Assembly: GCA_020555605.1 (NCBI GenBank) | Contig: JAJCJC010000006.1 | Coordinates: 1 to 64,000 of the forward strand | DNA: 64,000 nucleotides | Source of the DNA: a bacterium 210917-SL.2.15 | GTDB lineage: Bacteria > Bacillota > Clostridia > Oscillospirales > Oscillospiraceae | Direction: 5' to 3' | Position numbers and translations under genes: made by a program | Notes under the pieces: model-generated | The model's database searches: none | Told to the model about the DNA's origin: nothing | What the model saw: only the letters and a program-made list of their open reading frames with translations | Shown: piece after piece, positions 34,081-43,454 of the stretch | Layout of the letters: every line of letters begins with the position of its first letter | Position numbering within the stretch: the first letter of the stretch is position 1

Positions 34081-34728
34081 ATGGATGAACATCAGTTAAA
34101 CGATCCACACACCACGGACCTCAGCCCGGATGCCGCGCCGGAAACGGTACCGTCCGAAGCCGCGGAAGAATCCGCCCAGAAATCGGCCCTGCGCAGATTG
34201 TGGGACTCTACCGGCTACCTTCTGGTACCGCTGGTATCGGTATTTCTTCTGCTGGGCGTGATTTTCTCCCTGGCCTGGGTGCCTTCCGGTTCCATGGAGC
34301 CGACGCTGCCCACCAAATCTTATTTTCTGGGCTGGCGGCTGCCCTATTTCTTCGGCGATCCCACCCCGGCGCGGGGCGACATCGTCATGTTCCGCAGCGA
34401 GGAACTGGATGAACTGCTGGTCAAGCGTGTCATCGGCTTGGGCGGCGATACCATCACCTTTGCCGACGGCGACGTATATGTCAACGGCGAAGTGCTGGAG
34501 GAAAACTATCTCCCCGAACAACATATCACCTATCCCACCGGCGAAACCGAAGTGTTCGAGGTTCCGGAGGGCTGCATTTTCGTGATGGGAGACAACCGCA
34601 CCGGCTCCTACGACAGCCGGGCCTGGCTCACCCCCTATATCCCCGTAGAGCAGATCCGCTCCCAGGCTTTGGTGGACATCGCCTTCCTGCCGGAGTGCAC
34701 CTGGAAAGGCATCCGCCTCCTGACCTGA
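34081..34728 (+). CDS. lepB: Signal peptidase I
   Basis: Cleaves signal peptides of exported proteins. The 215-residue protein has a cytoplasmic acidic N-terminus (1-40), one TM helix (about 45-66), the nucleophile S71 in PSGSMEP, the base K115 in VKRVIGLGGD, and the GDNRTGSYDSR box. RBS GGAAAGGA. It follows larA by 61 nt and precedes the Mo oxidoreductase by 45 nt, all on the same strand. The secreted proteins of the sigma modules are potential clients. Confidence 0.95.
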   Translation: MDEHQLNDPHTTDLSPDAAPETVPSEAAEESAQKSALRRLWDSTGYLLVPLVSVFLLLGVIFSLAWVPSGSMEPTLPTKSYFLGWRLPYFFGDPTPARGDIVMFRSEELDELLVKRVIGLGGDTITFADGDVYVNGEVLEENYLPEQHITYPTGETEVFEVPEGCIFVMGDNRTGSYDSRAWLTPYIPVEQIRSQALVDIAFLPECTWKGIRLLT

Positions 34729-34773
34729 CGGACGGCGGACCGAGAAAGAAGAAAATCAGAAGGAGGCACTCTT

Positions 34774-36870
34774 ATGGATGAGCGAAGGCCCTACCGCCGG
34801 GCCAAGGTCCCGGCAGCGGACAACGAAATCCGCGTGCGCCGCACCGTATGTGACATCTGCGCCGCGGGCTGCAACATTGACGCCTATGTGGAAAACGGGG
34901 CTGTCATCAAGGTCACAGGCTGCCGCAACAGTGCCTACGGCAACGGTTACCTCTGCGCCCGGGGCCATGCCAACCGTCCGTACATATACCACAAGGACCG
35001 CATCCAAACGCCCCTGCGCCGCATCGGAAACCGGGGTGAGGGCGCCTTTGAGCCAGTGTCCTGGGATGAAGCTCTGGATGAGGTGGGTAAGCGGTTGGGC
35101 GACTGCCGGCGCAAATATGACGCCAGCGCCGTGGCCTTCACCGGCGGCTTCAGTCCTTGGAACCGCGCCGCACTGCAGCGCCTGGCCTACTCCTTCGGCA
35201 GCGTGAACTATGGCAGCTCCTGGAGCCTGGAACGCAGCGGCGCCGCCATCGCCGCCGGCGTGGCCGCAGGCTGCATGAGCCGGCCGGACATCCAGCACGC
35301 CGGCGTGGTGGTCATGTGGGGCTGCAACCAATACAACAAAGGCAACACCGTGGTGGACGATGCGCTGACGCAGAAGCGCGGCGCCAAAGTCATCGCCGTG
35401 GACCCCCGCACCACGGTGAGCACCTACCGCCTGGCGGACCTGCACCTGCGCCCCCACCCGGGAACCGACGCCGCCCTGGCCCACGGCCTGGGCCGTATCT
35501 TCGTCGAAAAGGGCTGGATCGACAGGCGATACATCGAGCAGCATGTGCAGGGCTTTTTCGACTATCGCGCCTACGTCAGCGATTTCACACCCGAACGGGT
35601 GGAGGCGCTGACCGGCGTCAGCGCCCGGGATCTGGAGGCCGCCGCCCATATGATTATGCGCAGCGGCCCCATGTCCATGCTCATCAGCGAAGAGGCGTTT
35701 TCCCAGATGCGCAGCGGCGTGCAGACGCTGCGGGCCATCGAGGCGCTGTGCGCCATCACGGGCAACTATGACGTCCGCGGCGGCATGCTGCCCCAGGCGC
35801 AGCCGAGCGTGGAAGCGCGCGTGCTGCACGAGTTCGTCGCCGCAGCCCAATGCAATGCCCCCCACGAAAGTGCAGGCAGCCGGCGTTATCCCCTGTTTGC
35901 CCATTTTTCCCGCCAGTGCCAGCTCTCGGATCTGAACCGCCAAATCCGGCACAGTTCGCCCTATCCCATCCGGGCGCTGTGCTCGTTCGGACTGAACATC
36001 AGCGGCTACCCCAACGACAAAAACTGGGCGGCCGCGCTGGAATCCCTGGACTTTTTCGTGGACACAGACCTGTTCCTGACCCCCACGGCGAAATACGCCG
36101 ACATCGTGCTGCCGGCCTGCTCTTCCTTTGAACGGGAAATGCTGCATACTACGCCGGAACACCGCATTTACTACACGCCCCCGGTCATCGCCCCCCTGGG
36201 CCAGTCCCGTGCCGATCTGGACGTCATCTGCGCCCTGGCCCGCCGCCTGGCGCCGGAGGATACGCTGCTGGGCAGCGGCACCGAAGCACTGTACGATTAT
36301 TGGCTTTCCCAGATGGACCTGTCTCTGGATATTCTGCGCCATGCCGCTGAACCGATCCAGCTGGCCCAGGAGCCTTATCACCCCGGAAGTTATACCGCCG
36401 CAGGCTACCGCACCCCCAGCGGGCGCTACGAACTGCGTTCGAGCCTCATGCTTCAAATGGGTTATTCTGCGCTGCCGGAATACGAACCGCCCCGCAGTGA
36501 CGAAGAAATCCGGGAATTTCCTTTTGTTCTCTCTGTGGGAAACCGGCAGACCTTCGGTTTCCATTCCCGCACCCACCGCATCGGCTGGATCCGGGCCATG
36601 CAGAGCGCCCCCGCAGTGGAGATGCATCCGGAAGACGCGCTGCTGCTGGGGATCGCCGACGGCGACCGGGTGGAGATCCGTACGGCGCTGGGCAGCGTCA
36701 CCATGCTGGCACAACTGACCCGCAGCATCCAGCGTGGGATGGTGAGCGTCCTGCCCGACTATGAGGAGGCCGACATCGGCTCCATTCTGCCCGATGACTG
36801 CGTCGACCCCTGCTCGGGCGTCCCGGCCTTCCGCATGATGAGCTGCAGCCTGCACCCGGCGCAGGAATAA
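34774..36870 (+). CDS. Molybdopterin (Mo/W-bis-PGD) oxidoreductase, catalytic subunit
   Basis: A 698-residue member of the DMSO-reductase family. The N-terminal [4Fe-4S] binding site is C26-x2-C29-x3-C33-x27-C61. Cofactor-binding parts include VVMWGCNQYNKGN, VIAVDPRTT and the C-terminal dinucleotide-binding domain (SVGNRQTFGFHSRTHR). No twin-arginine signal is present, so it is cytoplasmic. The metal ligand residue could not be assigned. The next gene encodes a ferredoxin subunit (150 nt downstream), so it is probably a two-subunit enzyme without membrane anchor. The substrate is unknown. Confidence 0.85.
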   Translation: MDERRPYRRAKVPAADNEIRVRRTVCDICAAGCNIDAYVENGAVIKVTGCRNSAYGNGYLCARGHANRPYIYHKDRIQTPLRRIGNRGEGAFEPVSWDEALDEVGKRLGDCRRKYDASAVAFTGGFSPWNRAALQRLAYSFGSVNYGSSWSLERSGAAIAAGVAAGCMSRPDIQHAGVVVMWGCNQYNKGNTVVDDALTQKRGAKVIAVDPRTTVSTYRLADLHLRPHPGTDAALAHGLGRIFVEKGWIDRRYIEQHVQGFFDYRAYVSDFTPERVEALTGVSARDLEAAAHMIMRSGPMSMLISEEAFSQMRSGVQTLRAIEALCAITGNYDVRGGMLPQAQPSVEARVLHEFVAAAQCNAPHESAGSRRYPLFAHFSRQCQLSDLNRQIRHSSPYPIRALCSFGLNISGYPNDKNWAAALESLDFFVDTDLFLTPTAKYADIVLPACSSFEREMLHTTPEHRIYYTPPVIAPLGQSRADLDVICALARRLAPEDTLLGSGTEALYDYWLSQMDLSLDILRHAAEPIQLAQEPYHPGSYTAAGYRTPSGRYELRSSLMLQMGYSALPEYEPPRSDEEIREFPFVLSVGNRQTFGFHSRTHRIGWIRAMQSAPAVEMHPEDALLLGIADGDRVEIRTALGSVTMLAQLTRSIQRGMVSVLPDYEEADIGSILPDDCVDPCSGVPAFRMMSCSLHPAQE

Positions 36871-37021
36871 ACCGCGCTCCATCCAGCAAAACGGGCCGCC
36901 AGCCCCGGTCTCTTCCGCCAAAACCGTTTGGGATTTTCGTTCCGTAAGCCGGGCCTGTATCGGCAGGCCCCCGTATCTGCCAAATTCCGCCGCTGCGGCG
37001 GAAAAAAGAGGAGGGTTTGAT

Positions 37022-37456
37022 TTGGGTATCCACTGCGAAGTGCGCAAATGCACCGGCTGCGGCGTGTGCGCAGTGGCGTGCATGGACGAAAAGGACATTC
37101 AGCCGCCGCTGCTGCGCAAGATCGTGCGCAAAGAGCGCATGGAGGGCGGCGAGTTGCAGCTCACCTTCAATTCCCAGAGCTGCTTCCACTGCGTCACCAC
37201 CCGCTGCGCCACCGTCTGCCCGACGGGCAGTATTCTGCGCGACACCGAAACGGGCATCGTCATTCACGACAACGCCCCCTGTATCGGCTGCGGCAAATGC
37301 GCCACGGCCTGCCCCTTCGGCGCCATCTTCTTCAACACCGACCACATCATCCAGAAATGCGACGGCTGCATCGACCGCGTGCGGCAGGGGCTGCTCCCGG
37401 TCTGCGTGGAAGCCTGCCCGCAGCAGGCCCTCGAATGGGAGCCGGGCGCCAAATAG
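37022..37456 (+). CDS. Four-cluster ferredoxin subunit of the Mo oxidoreductase
   Basis: A 144-residue DmsB/HycB-like electron-transfer subunit. Four Cys groups are visible: CTGCGVCAVAC; CFHCVTTRCATVC; CIGCGKCATAC; and CDGC with a later CVEAC. This predicts four [4Fe-4S] clusters. The start is TTG 37022, after AGAGGAGGG. It accepts or delivers electrons for the catalytic subunit upstream. The 150-nt spacer has two small GC hairpins (one at 36987-37005). Confidence 0.9.
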   Translation: MGIHCEVRKCTGCGVCAVACMDEKDIQPPLLRKIVRKERMEGGELQLTFNSQSCFHCVTTRCATVCPTGSILRDTETGIVIHDNAPCIGCGKCATACPFGAIFFNTDHIIQKCDGCIDRVRQGLLPVCVEACPQQALEWEPGAK

Positions 37457-37617
37457 CCGACCGCATGTAGCTCACAAAAGTCCACAATAGAAAAACATTT
37501 TGCATCGCCTCTATATTTCTCCTGCAGCCAAATCCGTCAAAAAACCGTTAAGCCTGTCAAATATGGCGGTTCTGATCCGCTGCGCCCGGACAGATTTGCA
37601 ACTTTTTATAGTTTGTA

Positions 37618-37737
37618 TTGCAAAACAAGCAATCCTGTGATATACTGTACACTACAAAATTTTGCACCGGGGCAGCCGCGCCCATTTCTGCGCGCGGGCC
37701 GCTTCCGCTGGCCGCGCCGCAGAAACGGGCGCGGCTG
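37618..37737 (+). promoter_or_regulatory. Promoter and long leader hairpin of pyc
   Basis: TTGCAA (37618-37623), 17 nt, TATACT (37641-37646). The transcript leader then folds into a long stem: CAGCCGCGCCC (37673-37683) with GGGCGCGGCTG (37727-37737), continued by TTTCTGCG (37685-37692) with CGCAGAAA (37718-37725). The RBS AAAGGAG follows outside the stem. No T run is present. The rest of 37457-37764 holds no gene. Confidence 0.7.
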
Positions 37738-37764
37738 TAACTCTATGATAAAGGAGAAGATGAT

Positions 37765-40700
37765 ATGACCGAACACCTGATCAAGAAGGTTCTGGTGGCC
37801 AACCGCGGCGAGATCGCCATCCGCGTGTTCCGCGCCTGCGCGGATCTTGACATCCGCACCGTGGCCATGTATTCCAAAGAGGATACCTACAGTCTCTTCC
37901 GCACCAAGGCGGACGAGTCCTATCAGATGAACGAGAGCCTGGGACCCCTGGGTTCCTATCTGAACATTCCCGCCATTATCGATCTGGCCAAACGCCGCAA
38001 TGTGGACGCCATCCACCCCGGCTACGGCTTTTTGTCGGAAAACGCCGCGTTTGCCAAAGCCTGCGAAGAAAACGGCATCGTGTTCGTCGGCCCGCCGTCC
38101 CATGTGCTCTCCCAGATGGGCGACAAGCTCTCCGCCAAAGAGACCGCCATTGGCTGCGGCGTGCCCATTATCCCCGGCGGCACTGAGCCGCTCAAGAGCG
38201 GCGAGGAGGCCCTGGAAAAGGCCAAAGAATACGGCTTTCCCATCATGCTCAAGGCGGCGGCCGGCGGCGGCGGCCGCGGTATGCGCCGCTGCGACAGCGA
38301 GGAGGAGGTGATCCCCGCCTTCAATCTGGTGAAGGGCGAAGCCGCCAAAGCCTTCGGCGACGACAGCATCTTCATTGAAAAATTTCTCGAGCGGCCTAAG
38401 CACATCGAAGTGCAGATCCTGGCCGACCAGTACGGCAACGTCGTCCACCTCCACGAGCGCGACTGCTCCCTGCAGCGCCGCTTCCAGAAGGTTGTGGAGT
38501 TTACTCCTGCCTTTTCTGTGGATCAGAAGGTGCGCGACGCCCTGTGCGCCGACGCGGTGAAGATCGCCAAAGCGGTGGGGTTTGTCAACGCCGGCACCGT
38601 GGAATTCCTGGTGGACCGCCAGGGCCACCACTATTTCATCGAAATGAACCCCCGCATCCAGGTGGAGCACACCGTCACCGAAATGGTCACGGGTGTGGAT
38701 CTGGTGCGCGCCCAGCTGCTGATCGCCGCGGGCAAGCCTCTGAGCGACCCTGAAATCGGCATCACCTGCCAAGAGGACATCCAGCCTCGGGGCTATGCCA
38801 TCCAGTGCCGCGTGACCACCGAGGACCCGGCTAACAATTTCGCCCCCGACACCGGCAAGATCACCGCCTACCGCTCCTCCGGCGGCTTCGGCATCCGTCT
38901 GGACGGCGGCAACGGCTATTCCGGCGCGGAGATCTCTCCCTATTACGACTCTCTGCTGGTGAAAGTCACCTGCTGCGACAACACCTTCGCCGGCGCCTGC
39001 CACAAAGCCCTGCGCGCCCTGAGCGAAACCCGCGTACGCGGCGTGAAAACCAATATCTCCTTCATCACCAATATTCTGACCAACGAGACCTTCCGCAAGG
39101 GACAGTGCTACACCAAATTCATTGACGAAACGCCGGAGCTGTTTGACATCTCCGAGTCCCGCAACCGCGGCAACAAGCTGTTGGAATACATCGGCAACAT
39201 CGTGGTCAACGATCCCAAAGCCGGCGCCAAAATGTATGAACCCTCCCGCGTGCCTGAGGTAGAGGGCGATATTTCCGCAGGCTACAAGCAGTATCTCGAC
39301 CAGCATGGTCCCGAAGCGCTGTCCAAGCTGGTGCTGGGCGAGAAGAAGCTGCTGGTGTGTGATACCACCATGCGCGACGCCCACCAGTCCCTGCTGGCCA
39401 CCCGGGTGCGCACCCGGGATATGGTCCGCGCCGCCGACGGCACCGCCAAGATCCTGAAGGACTGCTTCTCCCTGGAAATGTGGGGCGGCGCCACTTTCGA
39501 TGTGGCCTACCGTTTCCTGCACGAATCCCCCTGGGAGCGGCTGGATGCACTGCGCAAGGCCATCCCCAACATTCCCTTCCAGATGTTGCTGCGCGGCGCC
39601 AACGCTGTGGGCTACACCAACTACCCCGACAATGTCATCCGCGAATTCGTCCGCTTGGCGGCCGAGGGCGGCATTGACGTATTCCGTGTATTCGACTCGC
39701 TGAACTGGCTGCCCGGTATGGAGGTGGCCCTGGACGAGGTTGTCAAGCAGGGTAAATTCGCTGAGGGCACCATCTGCTACACCGGCGACGTGTCCGACAC
39801 CACACGGGAAAAGTACACCTTGAAATACTATGTGGATATGGCCAAAGAGCTGCAAAAGCGCGGCTGCCATGCCATCGCCATCAAAGATATGGCGGGCCTG
39901 CTGAAGCCCTATGCCGCCCGGGAGCTGGTCAAGGCCCTTAAGGATGCTCTGCAGATCCCGATTCAGCTGCATACCCATGACACCTCCGGCAACCAGAACA
40001 GCACCATCCTTATGGCCGCCGAAGAGGGCGTGGATATCGTGGACCTGGCCATCGCCTCCATGTCGTCGCTGACGAGCCAGCCCTCTCTCAACGCCATTGT
40101 GGCCGCCCTGGCGGGCCAGGAGCGAGACACCGGCATCGACCTGATGAGCCTGCAGAAGCTGACCGATTACTGGTCCGACGTCCGCCAGCGCTATGCCGAA
40201 TTTGAATCCGACCTCAAAACGCCTGTCACCGACATTTACCGCTACGAGATCCCCGGCGGCCAGTACACCAACCTGAAACCCCAGGTGGAAAGCCTGGGCC
40301 TGGGCGACCGTTTTGTGGATGTCAAGGAAATGTACAAAAAGGTCAACGATATGCTGGGCGACCTGGTGAAAGTGACGCCCTCGTCCAAAATGGTTGGCGA
40401 TATGGCCATTTTCATGGTGCAGCATGACCTGACGCCGGAAAATATCCTGGAAAAAGGCGCCGATCTGAGCTATCCTGACTCAGTCGTCAGTTATTTCAAG
40501 GGCATGATGGGCCAGCCCGCCTGGGGCTTCCCTGAAGCGTTGCAGAAGATTGTGCTCAAGGGCGAAACACCCATCACCTGCCGCCCCGGCGAGCTGCTGC
40601 CGCCAGCGGACTTCGATGCCGCCCGCGCCCATTTGAAGGGCATGATGGGCGACATGATCAAAATCAGCCGCAAGGATCAGGAAAAGCTGGGCGAAGCAAT

Positions 40701-41262
40701 CAAGGAAAACAGCGCCGTCGATCCCACCGACCGCGCAGTCATCTCCTGGTGCCTGTATCCCAAGGTGTATGAGGAATTCCTGCAGAAGCGCCGCGAGTAC
40801 GGCTACATTAGCCGCCTGGGCAGCCACATTTTCTTCCACGGCATGGCTCCCGGCGAAACCAGCCTCGTGGAGATCGAGGACGGCAAGACCCTGGTGATTA
40901 AATACATCGGCTTGGGCGAACTGAACAGCGACGGCGAGCGCGCCGTGCTCTTTGAACTCAACGGCGTGCGCCGCGAAGTCACCGTGGTGGACCAGTCCGC
41001 CGCCGATCAGGTGAAAAAGGCCCCCATGGCCGACCCCGAGGACAAGATGCAGATCGGCGCCCAGATCCCCGGCGCCGTCAGCAAGATCTTTGTCAAAAAG
41101 GGCGACAATGTCACCGCCGGCGAAGTGCTGGCCGTGATCGAGGCCATGAAAATGGAGACTTCCGTCCTGGCCTTGGCCGACGGTGTGATCGACGATATCC
41201 GCATCAGCGCCGGCGATACCGTTAAGCACGGTGAGCTGCTGATGACCATGAAAGAAGCCTGA
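37765..41262 (+). CDS. pyc: Pyruvate carboxylase
   Basis: ATP- and biotin-dependent carboxylation of pyruvate to oxaloacetate, feeding aspartate, fumarate and gluconeogenic routes. The 1165-residue protein has the full domain order: biotin carboxylase (about 1-460; GFLSENAAFA, KAAAGGGGRGMR, ERDCSLQRR), carboxyltransferase (about 530-800; TTMRDAHQSLLATR, MWGGATFDVAYRFL, IKDMAGLLKP), the conserved C-terminal region and the biotin carboxyl carrier domain with EAMKMET (biotinyl K1129). RBS AAAGGAG. It is monocistronic with a terminator at 41271-41311. Confidence 0.97.
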   Translation: MTEHLIKKVLVANRGEIAIRVFRACADLDIRTVAMYSKEDTYSLFRTKADESYQMNESLGPLGSYLNIPAIIDLAKRRNVDAIHPGYGFLSENAAFAKACEENGIVFVGPPSHVLSQMGDKLSAKETAIGCGVPIIPGGTEPLKSGEEALEKAKEYGFPIMLKAAAGGGGRGMRRCDSEEEVIPAFNLVKGEAAKAFGDDSIFIEKFLERPKHIEVQILADQYGNVVHLHERDCSLQRRFQKVVEFTPAFSVDQKVRDALCADAVKIAKAVGFVNAGTVEFLVDRQGHHYFIEMNPRIQVEHTVTEMVTGVDLVRAQLLIAAGKPLSDPEIGITCQEDIQPRGYAIQCRVTTEDPANNFAPDTGKITAYRSSGGFGIRLDGGNGYSGAEISPYYDSLLVKVTCCDNTFAGACHKALRALSETRVRGVKTNISFITNILTNETFRKGQCYTKFIDETPELFDISESRNRGNKLLEYIGNIVVNDPKAGAKMYEPSRVPEVEGDISAGYKQYLDQHGPEALSKLVLGEKKLLVCDTTMRDAHQSLLATRVRTRDMVRAADGTAKILKDCFSLEMWGGATFDVAYRFLHESPWERLDALRKAIPNIPFQMLLRGANAVGYTNYPDNVIREFVRLAAEGGIDVFRVFDSLNWLPGMEVALDEVVKQGKFAEGTICYTGDVSDTTREKYTLKYYVDMAKELQKRGCHAIAIKDMAGLLKPYAARELVKALKDALQIPIQLHTHDTSGNQNSTILMAAEEGVDIVDLAIASMSSLTSQPSLNAIVAALAGQERDTGIDLMSLQKLTDYWSDVRQRYAEFESDLKTPVTDIYRYEIPGGQYTNLKPQVESLGLGDRFVDVKEMYKKVNDMLGDLVKVTPSSKMVGDMAIFMVQHDLTPENILEKGADLSYPDSVVSYFKGMMGQPAWGFPEALQKIVLKGETPITCRPGELLPPADFDAARAHLKGMMGDMIKISRKDQEKLGEAIKENSAVDPTDRAVISWCLYPKVYEEFLQKRREYGYISRLGSHIFFHGMAPGETSLVEIEDGKTLVIKYIGLGELNSDGERAVLFELNGVRREVTVVDQSAADQVKKAPMADPEDKMQIGAQIPGAVSKIFVKKGDNVTAGEVLAVIEAMKMETSVLALADGVIDDIRISAGDTVKHGELLMTMKEA

Positions 41263-41270
41263 ATAGGGAA

Positions 41271-41311
41271 GATGCCGGACAACGGATTTACCAGTTGTCC
41301 GGCATCTTTTT
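41271..41311 (+). terminator. Terminator of pyc
   Basis: GATGCCGGACAAC/GTTGTCCGGCATC around a 10-nt loop, followed by TTTTTC. Confidence 0.92.
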
Positions 41312-41347
41312 CTTTGCTGGCCAAAACCGTCTTCGGTTAAAAACAAA

Positions 41348-41382
41348 GCGGCCCTTTCAGGATGCCTTCCCGAAAGGGCCGC
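41348..41382 (-). terminator. Terminator of the small gene 41390-41641
   Basis: GCGGCCCTTTC (41348-41358) pairs with GAAAGGGCCGC (41372-41382). On the minus strand it is followed by TTTGTTTTT. Confidence 0.8.
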
Positions 41383-41389
41383 CCGGCTT

Positions 41390-41641
41390 TCATTGACAGC
41401 AATCGCCGCTGTCGGCCGTTCCAGTCTGCTGCTCTAACAGGGCCAGGATCTCATCCAGCTCCGCCTTCATGGCGCACAGGACCTGATTCTGCCCCGCCAG
41501 GGCACACAGGATGGATTGTACCGGCTCACACTGCCCCTCCCGCCGGCGCTCGATGGGGTGGGAGTAGCGCCGCAGCTCCGGCGTACAGGGTCCGCCGCGC
41601 GCGGAGGCAGGGACCGGCCTGCCGTTTCTGCTTTGTTCCAT
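41390..41641 (-). CDS. Small protein of unknown function
   Basis: An 83-residue cytoplasmic protein. The N-terminal half is polar (PVPASARGGPCTPELRRYSHPIERRREGQCEPV), the C-terminal half an acidic amphipathic helix (AMKAELDEILALLEQQTG) ending in CC. ATG 41641 lies 11 nt after AGGAGG. It has its own terminator. I do not recognise the family. Confidence 0.6.
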   Translation of the reverse strand: MEQSRNGRPVPASARGGPCTPELRRYSHPIERRREGQCEPVQSILCALAGQNQVLCAMKAELDEILALLEQQTGTADSGDCCQ

Positions 41642-41699
41642 AACGGACACGACCTCCTTTTCTCTCGATCAGTCCAGTGTATGCGCGCGCAGGGCGGCT

Positions 41700-41834
41700 T
41701 GCGCCCCTATATTTCTTTTTTCCGGCCTGGAAAGGGCGGTGGGCCCCAGGGGCGCAAACGCGCCCCCTCTGCCAAAAGGAAAAAACACCCCCACCCGAGG
41801 GGCAAAAAAGAAGGGGGCATGCCCCTTCTTTCCC
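41700..41834. repeat. Cluster of small palindromes, copy 1
   Basis: GC-rich intergenic DNA with successive short hairpins (GGGGCGC/GCGCCCC; CCTCTGCCAAAAGG; CCCC...GGGG) ending in the azlD terminator (AAGAAGGGG/CCCCTTCTT, about 41810-41834). The segment CGCCCCCTCTGCCAA recurs in the dtd upstream region (56330-56545), so this is a dispersed element. No gene was seen here. Confidence 0.6.
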
Positions 41835-42167
41835 TCAAAATACCACTTGCCGCAAAAACATATACAGCACCGTGGCCGTAAAAATCGACAGCAGATTGTT
41901 CCCCTTCCACCAGTGCAGCGCCGCGGCCACCGCCACGCACACAAACTCCGGAATGCCGTGGCTCCCGCTGGTGAGAGAGACATTACGCAGGCAATAGATA
42001 ATCAGCATCATAATGATCGCCGGCGGCAGCACGCGGCCCAGATACAGCACAATCCTGGGCGGTTTTCCCCCGCGGTCGAAGAGCAGAAAGGGGAGAAAGC
42101 GGGTCAGAAACGTCACGCCGGCCATCACCGCAATGCTGAGAATCGCCTGAATAGGCGTCAGTGCCAT
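41835..42167 (-). CDS. azlD: Branched-chain amino acid exporter subunit AzlD
   Basis: A 110-residue membrane protein with four hydrophobic helices, matching AzlD (motif TRFLPFLLF near residue 22 and YLGRVLPPAIIMMLIIYCL). It partners AzlC to export branched-chain amino acids. Its start overlaps azlC by 10 nt (GAGTGGCACTGA context), indicating translational coupling. Confidence 0.92.
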   Translation of the reverse strand: MALTPIQAILSIAVMAGVTFLTRFLPFLLFDRGGKPPRIVLYLGRVLPPAIIMMLIIYCLRNVSLTSGSHGIPEFVCVAVAAALHWWKGNNLLSIFTATVLYMFLRQVVF

Positions 42168-42913
42168 TCCTTCTCCACCTCCCGGGACGATGCTTCCGCT
42201 GCGCAGGCAGCATTCTTTTTTTCTTCATCCAGCGTGCCGCGCAGGCTCAGCAGCAGTACTACAATGGCTCCCAGCGCCGGCAGCAGGAAATTGTCCGGCC
42301 CAATGAGCGAAAGCGACACAAAGGTGCACACGCCGCCCAAAACAGCCGGGAGGTGCCGCTTGTTTTCCTTCCACTGGCCCACGGCAATGACCACAAACAG
42401 CGCCGTCATGGCAAAGTCCACGCCGGTGGTATCGAAGGCCAGCAGCGCCCCGGCCACGGAGCCGATGACACTGCCCGCGATCCAATAGATATGATCCAGC
42501 AGCGCGATGGCAAAGTAAAAATCCGCCGGCTTCATGCCCGAGGGCACCCGCACGGAAGAAAGCAGGGCATAGGTTTCGTCGGTCAGTGCAAAAATCAGAT
42601 AAAATTTGCGCGGGCCGTGGATCGTCTGAAATTTTTCCAACATGGACAGGCCGTATACAATATGGCGGAAATTCAGCAGCAGCGTCATCAGCGCCACCTC
42701 GGACAGCGCGGCCCCCAGCTGCAGCAGCGAAACGCCCAGATATTGACCCGAACCGGCATAGATGGTCAGGCTCATAAAAAAGGACCAGATAAAATTATAG
42801 CCGATGGCCTCCAGCATCAGGCCGAACGCAATGCCGATGGCCAGATACCCGATCAGCACCGGCACCGTGACGCGGAAGGCCGCGGCCCAGACATGGCGGT
42901 TCAAGGTTCTCAC
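42158..42913 (-). CDS. azlC: Branched-chain amino acid exporter subunit AzlC
   Basis: A 251-residue polytopic protein with the AzlC core (YLAIGIAFGLMLEAIGYN; SLTIYAGSGQYLGVSLL; LNFRHIVYGLSM; ALTDETYALL; DHIYWIAGSVIGS). It forms the large subunit of the AzlCD exporter. The C-terminus (residues ~230-251) is extended and hydrophilic. GTG 42913 is the probable start, with only a weak RBS (GGGAAG). Confidence 0.93.
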   Translation of the reverse strand: MRTLNRHVWAAAFRVTVPVLIGYLAIGIAFGLMLEAIGYNFIWSFFMSLTIYAGSGQYLGVSLLQLGAALSEVALMTLLLNFRHIVYGLSMLEKFQTIHGPRKFYLIFALTDETYALLSSVRVPSGMKPADFYFAIALLDHIYWIAGSVIGSVAGALLAFDTTGVDFAMTALFVVIAVGQWKENKRHLPAVLGGVCTFVSLSLIGPDNFLLPALGAIVVLLLSLRGTLDEEKKNAACAAEASSREVEKEWH

Positions 42914-43007
42914 ACTTCCCGGAAAGAATTCTGCGCACAGGGCGCATTCCTTATTTTACCGTTTTCCCGCCAAAATGCAAGCCCCGGCGCGCGAAAAAGT
43001 GCGCCGG

Positions 43008-43050
43008 CCAAAAGCGGAGGCGCCCCGGATCGGAGCGCCTCCGCTTTTGG
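43008..43050. terminator. Terminator after spoIIID
   Basis: A 16-bp stem (CCAAAAGCGGAGGCGC and complement) with an 11-nt loop. On the minus strand the right arm of spoIIID readthrough leads into an A/T-rich end. Confidence 0.75.
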
Positions 43051-43055
43051 CTTTT

Positions 43056-43304
43056 TCAGATGCCTTTGTATTTTTTCCGGGTGGCCATGCCGCCGCGGAT
43101 ATGGCGCTGGGCCTTGTTCACGTCCAGTACCGCTTTTACCTGATCGTACAGCGCGCGGTTGAATTTCGGCAGACGTTCGCTCAGATCTTTATGTACAGTG
43201 GATTTGCTGATGCCGAATTTCTGAGCGGCGGCGCGGACAGTGGTCCGGTTCTCTATGATGTATTGAGCGAGCGTGACGGCACGCTCCTCGATGTTTCCCT
43301 TCAA
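43056..43304 (-). CDS. spoIIID: Sporulation transcriptional regulator SpoIIID
   Basis: A mother-cell DNA-binding protein that tunes the sigma-E regulon. The 82-residue protein matches the family along its length: IEERAVTLAQYIIENRTTVRAAAQKFGISKSTVHKDL (helix-turn-helix), LNxxLYDQVKxVLDxNKAxRHIRGG and a basic end (ATRKKYKG). The start is TTG 43304 behind GGGAG. Its presence marks the organism as a spore former. It is monocistronic. Confidence 0.96.
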   Translation of the reverse strand: MKGNIEERAVTLAQYIIENRTTVRAAAQKFGISKSTVHKDLSERLPKFNRALYDQVKAVLDVNKAQRHIRGGMATRKKYKGI

Positions 43305-43454
43305 GCAACAACACTCCCTGCCTGTTTCTGCTCCAATCTATGCAGGGCCGGGCGGGAATATGTATCGCCGGGCGGCGGCGTGCCTCTTTTCTTTTGGCAG
43401 CGCCCATGCTATACTGAGGAAAAATTCCCGACAACACAGAAGGAGGCCCTTCTT

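Noticed and set aside
34756..37098. Minus-strand open frame of 780 codons opposite the Mo oxidoreductase
   Set aside because: Antisense shadow; the plus-strand protein has a complete Fe-S motif and cofactor-binding segments.
37606..40425. Minus-strand open frame of 939 codons opposite pyc
   Set aside because: Antisense shadow of pyruvate carboxylase, whose every domain is intact on the plus strand.
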